From Flaveria trinervia (lineage: Eukaryota > Streptophyta > Magnoliopsida > Asterales > Asteraceae), in NCBI GenBank assembly GCA_025506515.1, contig CM046452.1:73376615-73440614 (forward strand): a stretch of 64,000 bases of DNA. The letters run 5' to 3'. Made by a program: the position numbers and the translations under genes. Numbering within the stretch: position 1 is the stretch's first letter; each line of letters starts with the position of its first letter. The notes below the pieces were generated by a model that was not told the origin of the DNA, searched no databases, and was given only the letters and a program-made list of their open reading frames with translations. Shown here piece after piece: positions 56,468 through 64,000 of this stretch.

Positions 56468-57037
56468 ATGGAAGAAGAAAGACCATCCGGGGTAGTTGAC
56501 AAGTTTTTAGGAGGGGTGAACCGCACCATGAGAAGACTCCTGTTTACTTTCATGTCATTGGGTCCAATCCCACAACACATAGCATTCATCATGGATGGAA
56601 ACCGAAGATTTGCCAAGAAATGGAACCTGGAAGAGGGCGCAGGCCACAAAGCCGGATTCCTAGCACTCATGTCGGTTCTAAAATACTGCTACGAGGTGGG
56701 AGTGAAGTATGTAACTGTGTATGCATTCAGTCTTGATAATTTCAATAGACGCCCTGACGAAGTCAAATACGTTATGGATATAATGCATGAGAAGATTGAA
56801 GGGTTTTTGAAAGAAATGGAAATGGTAAACAGATACGGGGTTAGGGTGTTGTTCATTGGTGATCTAAATCGACTGGATGAGCCTGTTAGAGTTGCTGCTG
56901 AGAGGGCGATGGAAGCCACAGCTAAAAACATCAGGACTTATCTTTTGGTATGTGTGGCGTATACTTCGTCTCATGAAATCCCACGAGCAGTCTATGAAGC
57001 TTGTCAGGAGAAGAGCAGTTTGCTAGCATCAAATCAA

Positions 57038-57068
<31 letters not shown>

Positions 57069-57363
57069 TAATAATAATAATGATGATGATGGGATTGTTA
57101 ATGCTGATGGTGTTGATGACGCGATAAAAGTGGTGGATTTGGAGAAGCATATGTATATGGGGGTGGCTCCTGATCCCGACATACTGGTGAGGAGCTCAGG
57201 TGAGACCAGGCTAAGCAACTTCTTGCTGTGGCAATCAACCAACAGTTTATTGTATTCTCCGAAAGCTTTGTGGCCCGAGATGGGCTTTTGGCAGGTGGTG
57301 TGGGGGATCTTCAAATACCAGAAGAATTATCACTATTTGGAGAAGAAAAAGAAGCAGGCTTGA
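56468..57363 (+). pseudogene. CPT-like: cis-prenyltransferase (dehydrodolichyl diphosphate synthase family), frameshifted at a microsatellite
   Basis: The enzyme adds isopentenyl diphosphate in cis to allylic diphosphates, making dolichol-type or rubber-type polyprenyl chains at the ER. The start MEEERPSGVVDKFLGG is followed by HIAFIMDGNRRFAKKWN (catalytic Asp43), VYAFSLDNFNRRPDEVKYVM, VRVLFIGDLNRL and VCVAYTSSHEI. Near residue 190 an (AAT)n tract (57039-57080) loses one base, so the frame stops at 57125. The correct frame continues to TGA at 57361 with DPDILVRSSGETRLSNFLLW, the conserved substrate-binding block. The 896-bp interval is one base short of 299 codons. Length and intronless coding region suit this family. 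Either a recent knock-out or a sequencing error in the microsatellite explains it. Asteraceae rubber-transferase homologues share this N-terminus, from memory. Confidence 0.88.
57039..57090. repeat. (AAT)n microsatellite inside the cis-prenyltransferase coding region
   Basis: About 14 trinucleotides encoding Asn, interrupted once by atat where one A is missing, then (GAT)n. The interruption is the exact site of the frameshift. Confidence 0.9.
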
Positions 57364-57930
57364 TTGATGGCTTACTGCCTTAGTTAATTATGGTACATAC
57401 ATCTTACTACTACTACTACTAAACCAGCTTATATATTATATGCATTAAAAGAAAGCTAAGTATGCATCATTGTCGAAAAAGGATTAACGAATACAATATG
57501 CTTCTTGTTCTCCTGATTACTTTAGATTTAAGTTGAAACAGAAAGTGTTTTCTGTAATTCTATCAACTTTTTTCTTAAAAAATGACGTTTTAATGATGCT
57601 TTATACATCCGCTGTAATGAACCGTGCATCAGAACCTTTACAGTGTGCATCGTACAATACGGGTCAACGGCACCAAGTTGACGAGTGCTGACCGAGTCTA
57701 CTAATGATAGTTGATGAGTGTTGACCACATTTACAAATAAGTTGATGAGTAATTGAATTAGTAGAGCAACCTTATATTGCAGGGTGAGGCATAAAACTTG
57801 ATGGTGACCGATCGCTTCTAGAAAATGTGTAACACCCAACCAGGAATGAACATATTACATAAATCAAAGACTAATTATTGTTTATTCTAAATGTAACAGT
57901 GACATATATCCATAGATTGTAATGTGTTAC
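57364..57930. other. 3' flank of the cis-prenyltransferase gene
   Basis: Contains actactactactact near 57405. No other gene is visible; the copia element at 57931 follows, with its target duplication at 57926-57930. Confidence 0.5.
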
Positions 57931-58136
57931 TCTTAGCGATATACATCATCAGCCGATTATATCGGCTGATATTGTGTGATAGTATTAGTATTTGATTTGT
58001 GTTATAGTATTAGTATTTAAATTAGTTTATAACTGTGATGATGTATATCTGCTCCTAAAATTTCGGTTGTATGATTCCCTAAAGGGATCTCATCATTAAT
58101 GGAATTCATTCAGAATCACATACCATAATTCCTTTA
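57931..58136 (+). repeat. 5' LTR of the short-LTR copia element
   Basis: Begins tcttagcgatatacatc and ends ataattccttta. It carries a direct repeat, tagtattagtatttgattt / tagtattagtatttaaatt, and the palindrome agccgattatatcggct. Confidence 0.85.
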
Positions 58137-58149
58137 TGGTATCAGAGCC
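58137..58149 (+). other. primer-binding site, initiator tRNA-Met type
   Basis: tggtatcagagcc directly follows the 5' LTR, complementary to the initiator tRNA-Met 3' end. Confidence 0.9.
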
Positions 58150-58319
58150 ATTCTGATATCCTTTTCTCCCTTTCCGCCATCTCTCTTGTTTTCTTCGGAT
58201 ACGTCCGACCAAGTTATCGAAAAGAAGCTGCAGCAGCACCGCCCCTAAAACCCCAATCCTTACATCCTGCATACTCTGTAACGAATATACAGAGCAAGAT
58301 CCGCACCCTAGACGGCACC

Positions 58320-60320
58320 AGTGTCACGTATTCTCAATGGATCCGGTTGTTTCGCTTACATGCCGTCGCCTACAAGGTGATGGATCATATTGACGATACT
58401 GATCCTCCGGCATCATCATCCGCTGATCACGCAGCCTGGACAGAAATTGATGCGCTCGTGCTCCAATGGATATTCAACACTATCTCCGATGACCTCCTTA
58501 AACGAGTCATGGACGGCAGCACTACTACGACTCGTGCAGCCTGGTCCAAACTCGAGAAAATCTACCTCAGCAACAAGAAGGCTCGCGCTGTCTCATTGGA
58601 GACCAAGTTTTGCAACCTGTCTTTATCCGCTTGTTCCTCCGTTGAAGACTACTGTCAGCGTTTAACTAACCTTGCAAACCAACTGGCCGATGTCAATATT
58701 CCTGTCACCGAGTCCCGCCTTGTTCTTCAACTGGTGCGGGGTCTCCCAGCCGAGTATAACACCACTGTTGCCCTTATTAATCAGAACATCGTCAATTGGG
58801 ATCAAGCCGTTAGTATGCTGAATGATGAAGTATTGCGCCTCGAAGCCCAAAACGGGTCTCACCCTACCATTCTGGCCGTCACATCTGCTCCACTAACCCC
58901 TCCAAACAACCAACCGGTTCAGCCTTCCGACACCAACTCCTCTTCCTCTCGTGGTCGGGGCCGCGGCCGTGGGTCATGGAACCGCCGCGGTGGCAGAGGA
59001 CGTGGTAACAATCACAGGCAGCCCGCGTCTTCCTGGACCAACCAACAGCAGCAGCAGTCGGGATTCTCTCAGCAGCCCGGGTTCCCTAATTGGGCGTGGT
59101 GGACACCTCCACCATGCCCCTATCCAACCCAGCAACAATGGCGGCCCAATAACAGCCCTCTACAACACTTAGCAGCCCCATCTCAGGCCTATTATTCTGG
59201 GTTTCCACAACAGTTCAGCGGGTACAGTCCTTCCTCACAGGGCGTTTACAATGCACTGAGCCCTTCTTATCTCAGCACCTCATTCAGTAACATGCAGCTG
59301 CAACAACCGTCTTCTTCTTGGGCTTCGGACATCATGGATACAGGAGCAGAATCTCATGTAACCCATGACCATGGTAAGTTACTAATCCCACATTCTACTC
59401 CTGTTTGTAGTAAATTATTGGTGGGCAATGGCAATTTTTTACCAATACATGGATCGGGCACGGGCTTTCATCACCTACCAAATCGAACCTATGTCCTTCC
59501 AAACGTCCTTTACAGCCCACATGTTATTAAAAATCTTATTTCGGTCAGACGTTTTACTCGTGATAATCAAGTTTCTATTGAATTTGACCCTTTTGGCTTT
59601 TCCTTGAAGGATCTCAAAACTAGGAGGTTGTTGTCCCGTCACAACAGCACCGGTGACCTTTATCCTTTCACTCCACCGCAACTCCCTCCTCAAGCGACCT
59701 TTCTAGCTAGCACCAGTCTCCCCTGGCATGAGCGTCTAGGTCACCCAGGGGCTCAAGTTTTAGAACTTTTAAGTCGTTGTTTCAATTTTCCGTGTAATAA
59801 GAGGAACACCTCACCTGTTTGCAATTCTTGTCAAATTTCAAATAGTAAACGTTTGCCCTTTCATGCTTCTAATACTTATACATTTGCATCGTTTGACATA
59901 ATACATTGTGACCTATGGACATCTCCTATCACGAGTAAAACAGGATACAAATATTATATGGTTCTCATTGACAACTTCTCACACTTCGTGTGGGTATACC
60001 CTCTTAAGTACAAGTCTGACACGTTTCCTACTTTTGCCAAATTTCACCGCCTAATTGAAACTCAATTCCACCGTAAAATTAAAACTTTTCAATGCGACCT
60101 AGGGGGTGAATTTGACAATTTCGCCTTTAAATCTTTCGCTGACCAACACGGACTCTTGTTTCGGTTTGCTTGCCCCCAAATGTCTAGCCAAAACGGACGA
60201 GCAGAACGAATGATTCGTCGCCTAAACGACATCATCCGTGCTTTGCTATTACACGCAAATCTTCCTCCTTCCTTTTGGGTGGAAGCATTACACACGACCG
60301 TCTACCTGCACAACATTTGA
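58320..60320 (+). pseudogene. copia Gag, protease and integrase in one frame, ended by a premature stop
   Basis: The frame is open upstream of the first recognisable residues (TYSQWIRLFRLHAVAYKVMD) without a clear ATG, so the true start may be lost by an early shift near 58190-58300. Gag spans to about 58900, followed by an Arg/Gly-rich then Gln/Pro-rich stretch; no CCHC zinc knuckle is visible. Protease: IMDTGAESHVTHDHG. Integrase: WHERLGHPGAQVLELL and CNSCQISNSKR (HHCC module), then FDIIHCDLW, YKYYMVLIDNFSHFVWVYPL, FQCDLGGEFDN and SSQNGRAERMIRRLN (catalytic Asp, Asp, Glu). The stop TGA at 60318-60320 falls inside the conserved C-terminal region, and the same frame stays coding beyond it. 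Confidence 0.88.
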
Positions 60321-61207
60321 CCCACCAAACGTCTTAATTTTTATACTCCCTCCTTTGCCCTCTACCTACGACATCCCACGTACGACCACCTACGTGTGTT
60401 CGGGTGTGCTTGTTACCCAAACACCTCTGCTACCCAACCCCATAAATTACATGCCCGATCGATTCGGTGTATCTTTCTCGGGTATCCACCCGACTTTCAT
60501 GGGTATCGATGCTTTGATCCTACAACGGGAAAAGTCCACATCTCTCGCCATGTCACCTTTGACGAGACTGAGTTCCCTTACGCCAGTCCTCTCCACCCCA
60601 CCGCTTATACCTTCCTGGATGACACCGTTCCTCCTAGCTTTACGTTTCAGCAGCCACTTCACACGCCATCCACACCACCAGTACCCCACCCTCCCGGTCC
60701 GGCTACATACCAGTTCACCTACAGCCGACGTCCTCGGCCACCCGTCGCCCCACCCCTACCACTGCACCACTCACCACACCCAACCGACCCTACTCCAGCA
60801 GTTGATTCCACAGCTCAACTAGCCAACTCCCATCCCATGAGCACACGCTCCAAATCTCAGTCCACTACACATGCGGTGTTGTCAACCACCGCCATCTCAC
60901 CCATCCCCAAAACCTATGCCAAGGCCCTATCCGATCCTAATTGGTTAAATTCTATGAACGCAAAATATACTGCTTTACAGGATAATGAAACGTGGGAACT
61001 AGTTCCTCGACCTACGGATCGCCAGGTAATTCGGTGTATGTGGCTTTTTCGTCATAAGTTTAAGGCTAATGGCTCACTTGAACGGTACAAGGCCAGGTTG
61101 GTTGTCAATGGAAATTCACAGACAATGGGCATTGACTATGAAGACACTTTCAGTCCGGTTGTTAAACCAGCCATGATTCGCACAGTTCTTTCACTTGCAG
61201 TCTCATG
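60321..61207 (+). pseudogene. copia integrase C-terminus and start of RT
   Basis: This is in the same frame as the preceding piece: VFGCACYPNTSATQPHKLHA, CIFLGYPPDFHGYRCFDP, then a long Pro/His-rich linker. RT begins KTYAKALSDPNWLNSMNAKY and includes CMWLFRHKFKANGSLERYKA, RLVVNGNSQTMGIDYEDTFS and PVVKPAMIRTVLSLAVS, then a stop TGA at 61206-61208. RT sequence continues past this stop. Confidence 0.85.
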
Positions 61208-61618
61208 ATCATGGCCTATACACCAGTTGGATGTCAAGAATGCATTCTTACATGGGGACTGAATGAAACTGTTTTTATGCATCAGCCTCCCGGTTTCTAT
61301 GATAAACAAGCACCGAACTTTGTATGTCGTCTTAAAAAGTCTCTTTATGGGCTTAAACAAGCACCAAGAGCCTGGTACACCCGCTTTGCCACCTATATCA
61401 CTGCACATGGGTTTCATAGCAGTGCATGCGATAACTCGTTATTCATTTATAATCAGGATCCTTCCAACACTGCTTATTTGCTATTGTACGTGGATGACAT
61501 CATTCTCACCGCTTCTAATGACAAACTTTTACGTCATATTATTGCCACTTTGTCACGGGAGTTTGCTATGACTGACTTGGGTCACTTACATCACTTCTTG
61601 GGCATTAAAGTTACCTAA
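61208..61618 (+). pseudogene. copia RT catalytic part
   Basis: The frame directly after the TGA reads PIHQLDVKNAFLHGD with the first catalytic Asp, then loses one base near 61258. The next frame carries NETVFMHQPPGFYDK, SLYGLKQAPRAWYTRFATYI and the catalytic box YVDDIILTAS. It ends LHHFLGIKVT and a TAA at 61616-61618. The lesions therefore are two stops and one single-base deletion in about 400 bp. Confidence 0.85.
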
Positions 61619-62455
61619 CAATCCCATGGTCTTTTCCTTTCACAAGCTCAATATGCAAAGGATATAATTGCTCGAGCCTCAATGTCATCATGCAAACCAT
61701 GCACAACTCCCGTAGACCTCTTGGCTAAACTAAGCAATACTGATCGTTCGTTATTCTCGGATCCCACATTATATCGAAGCCTCGCAGGAGCTTTGCAGTA
61801 TCTAACATTTGCGAGACCCGACATCTCCTACGCAATTCAGCAAGTATGCTTGTTTATGCATGAGCCTCGAGAGCCTCATTTTGCTTTCATGAAGAAGATT
61901 ATCCGTTATATTGAGGGGACGATTGAGTATGGTATACGTATCATTAAATCACAAACTCATTCGTTGGTGGCCTATTCTGACGCTGACTGGGGCGGTTGCC
62001 CAGACTCCTGTCGATCAACTTCGGGATATTGTGTCTTCTTAGGTGATAATATAATCTCGTGGTCCTCTAAACGGCAACCCACTGTCTCACGCTCCAGCGC
62101 CGAAGCCGAATACAGGGGTGTGGTGAATGCAGTAGGCGAAGCCACATGGATCCGCAACTTGCTTCTTGAGCTGCACACGCTTCTCACCCATGCTTTCGTT
62201 GTGTATTGTGACAACGTCTCCGCCGTGTATCTTTCCAATAATCCAGTTCAACATCAAAGGACAAAGCACATCGAAATTGACATACATTTTGTTCGTGATA
62301 AAGTTCGTGTCGGTCACATTCGTGTTATTCATGTGCCTTCCTCTTTGCAATATGCGGATATTTTCACCAAAGGGCTCCCACGGCAGCTGTTCCAGTCATT
62401 TAGATCCAGCTTGAGTGTCTATCCTCCGCCCGCTCAAACTGAGGGGGTGTCTTAG
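61619..62455 (+). pseudogene. copia RT end and RNase H
   Basis: This is in the same frame as the YVDD piece: SHGLFLSQAQYAKDIIARAS, then RSLAGALQYLTFARPDISYA. RNase H: AYSDADWGGCPDSCRSTSGY (Asp), SSAEAEYRGVVNAV (Glu), VYCDNVSAVYLSNNPVQHQR (Asp), TKHIEIDIHFVRDKV, YADIFTKGLPRQLF. Natural stop at 62453-62455, just before the polypurine tract. Apart from the missing start and upstream lesions the domain is intact. Confidence 0.88.
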
Positions 62456-62659
62456 CCATATACATCATGAGCCGATTATATCGGCTGATATTGTGTGATA
62501 GTATTAGTATTTGATTTGTGTTATAGTATTAGTATTTGAATTAGTTTATAACTGTGATGATGTATATCTGCTCCTAAAATTTCGGTTGTATGATTTCCTA
62601 TTTAAAGGGATTTCATCATTAATGGAATTCATTCAGAATCACACACCATAATTCCTTTA
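62450..62659 (+). repeat. 3' LTR of the short-LTR copia element
   Basis: Near-identical to the 5' LTR, with an extra tattt near 62600 and a few base changes (cag/gag in the first 30 bases, cacac/catac near the end). Confidence 0.88.
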
Positions 62660-62664
62660 GTTAC

Positions 62665-63603
62665 ATATTCTAAACTGAATTCTAATATCCACCTGTTTGA
62701 TCTTCTAAATTCATGCTTTTCACTACCCGGGTTGGAAGACTTCAAAATGCGTCATGCACAAATAAAGCTACGACTGAGCCAAGTGGGCTCGGTCTGGTGT
62801 GTAGATAAACGAAATAGGAATAACTGGTGATCATACGTATAATAAAGTACAACGCAATTCTGATTTCATATTGATTAACACTATTTACTACTTGGATTTA
62901 GACTTAACTAAAACATTATTTGGGACAATCAACAACTATTATTATATATTTAGAGCAATGTATATAGTGTAAAGAATATTATACGATCCTTTGAAGTGAA
63001 TCGTACAGGTTACTTGAAATCTCGAAGACAACCCTGTAGTAAGTTCATAAGATGAATGAGTAATCAAAGGTAGAAAATTGGAAATAAAATCAATGATTAT
63101 CAAATCTAATGATCTAAGAAAATCAAAGTGTAAGAACCTAATAATCTAAAATCAAGTACATCAATGTGCAAAGCATAGCAAAGATCGAGAAATGTTGGTT
63201 ATAAACATATCATGCGAAACATACATCAGGCATACACACTACATAATGATCTAACAATTGATATGACAATAAATGATTTAATCTACTCACATCCCATACA
63301 TGATAATTGTATTAAAGATGCTACTGAGGTAACTAGTGAAATAACAATAGCATAATATTAATCTACTAGCACCCCAAGTTGCACGATATAACTATATCTA
63401 AAAGTACTAAACAGAGAGGTCGTTTAAAATCAGTTATTGATATGCTGTGGGTATTTTGTAAAGATGTTAATCTTATCTCTGTTAGTCCATTTCAACAATT
63501 AATGTGAGTTCTGTAAGGAATCAAATGCATTACATGAGGTCGTGCTAATCTGAATTCTAACTACAAATATCTCAATCCGGTTTCACAAATAGTAGTTTCT
63601 AGC
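62665..63603. other. spacer between the copia element and the transporter fragment
   Basis: AT-rich, no gene recognised. The right part is probably the 3' flank of the transporter gene. Confidence 0.5.
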
Positions 63604-64000
63604 TTATAGTTTCTTCACGATGTCCGCCAATGTAGTGTAAGTACCCATAATTGCAACCAAAATCCCAGTGAGCACAAAGAACCCAATACGCACAAACTTA
63701 AGTCCACGTATCTTGTAAGTTCCTGCAATCTTCAAGTAACACGAGGATGGCAATATGGTCGATGTTGCGATTATTAAAAATGCTCCCACAAGTGACATCA
63801 AATCCCCAAAGAAAGGGAGTGCAAGGCTACAACTATTATGGTTATTACCTAAGTTGTTTTGATCAAGAGGTTAAACTTTCTTGTGTTGAGAGATACAAAT
63901 TGGTTTTTAATTGAATCGACCATTGAGGTCATTAATAGTGCACATTTAACTATCAGAGTCACGAGAGGCGTGAATATTGCTACTTTCGAACTTGTTTTGT
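63604..64000 (-). pseudogene. AVT1-like vacuolar amino acid transporter, C-terminal part, broken
   Basis: Members of this AAAP transporter family move amino acids across the tonoplast. Reading leftward from 64000: SSKVAIFTPLVTLIVKCALL, MVDSIKNQFVSLNTRK, a TAG at 63849-63851, VITIIVVAL, then after a one-base shift near 63822 LPFFGDLMSLVGAFLIIATS, ILPSSCYLKIAGTYK and LVAIMGTYTTLADIVKKL followed by TAA. At least three hydrophobic membrane segments are visible. The order matches the last four helices of AVT1-type proteins. A stop plus a frameshift in 35 bases indicates a pseudogene, although an unrecognised intron between the TAG and the shift cannot be wholly excluded. The upstream part is outside the window. 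Confidence 0.75.

Larger units (their letters stand above)
57931..62659 (+). mobile_element. Ty1/copia element with short LTRs (4.7 kb)
   Basis: LTRs 57931-58136 and 62450-62659 (206 and 210 bp) are nearly identical, differing by an inserted tattt and a few substitutions. An exact 5-bp duplication GTTAC flanks them (57926-57930; 62660-62664). The primer-binding site is 58137-58149 and the polypurine tract gaggggg is at 62441-62447. Short LTRs and a single gag-pol frame suggest an Ale/Retrofit-like lineage. The ends defined by the duplication are TC...TA, not TG...CA. Confidence 0.9.

Overview
This is nuclear plant DNA: spliced genes, AT-rich spacers, and dense nested Ty3/gypsy, Ty1/copia, hAT, Mutator-like and Helitron-like sequence. 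The style of the gypsy elements and a cis-prenyltransferase of the rubber-transferase type suggest a eudicot, probably Asteraceae. That assignment is inference; no species can be named from the sequence.

Only two host genes are substantially present. (1) A receptor-like cytoplasmic kinase of subfamily VII (22738-26509, + strand) has six exons that join in frame to 377 residues. Its first intron carries a tandem duplication that includes a second 3' splice site, its second intron a SINE-like piece, and its last intron a 539-bp hAT MITE with a perfect 8-bp target duplication. (2) A cis-prenyltransferase (56468-57363, + strand) has an intact catalytic core but a one-base frameshift inside an (AAT)n microsatellite. 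It is preceded by three tandem copies of a ~335-bp unit and followed by a copia element. At the right edge lies a broken C-terminal part of an AVT-like amino acid transporter gene (63604-64000, - strand).

Layout: 1-5370, interior of a gypsy element on the - strand (gag with an intron-like gap, PR, RT, RNase H, integrase, and an extra ORF upstream of gag). 5371-8103, its 5' LTR. This element sits inside the LTR of a second element, which sits inside a third whose LTR is 8386-10359. 10360-18000, Mutator-like (MULE) transposase remnants, a plant mobile domain ORF, and a 2190-bp solo LTR (11847-14036, duplication CGACA) that splits a small ORF. 18966-19000, a Helitron-like 3' end. 20062-20773, a terminal-inverted-repeat transposon carrying a rearranged fragment of the 26S proteasome ATPase gene RPT2. 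21301-21475, a hAT MITE. 22738-26509, the kinase gene. 28141-29095, a degraded copia. 31153-45086, a TIR element flanked by (TA)n that has been split by a 12.4-kb SIRE-type copia element (32302-44731). 46845-49677, a second solo LTR (2833 bp, duplication ATCAT). 50850-51351, two related Helitron-like ends. 52366-52899, a fold-back element. 55109-57363, the cis-prenyltransferase locus. 57931-62659, a 4.7-kb copia element with 206/210-bp LTRs. 63604-64000, the transporter fragment.

No operon-like co-operation between the host genes is visible; the window is a record of repeated insertion, gene capture and LTR recombination around them. The LTR pair of the SIRE-type element differs almost only by indels, and its ORFs are broken by small indels. 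Frameshifts throughout this window should therefore be checked against reads before being treated as biological.
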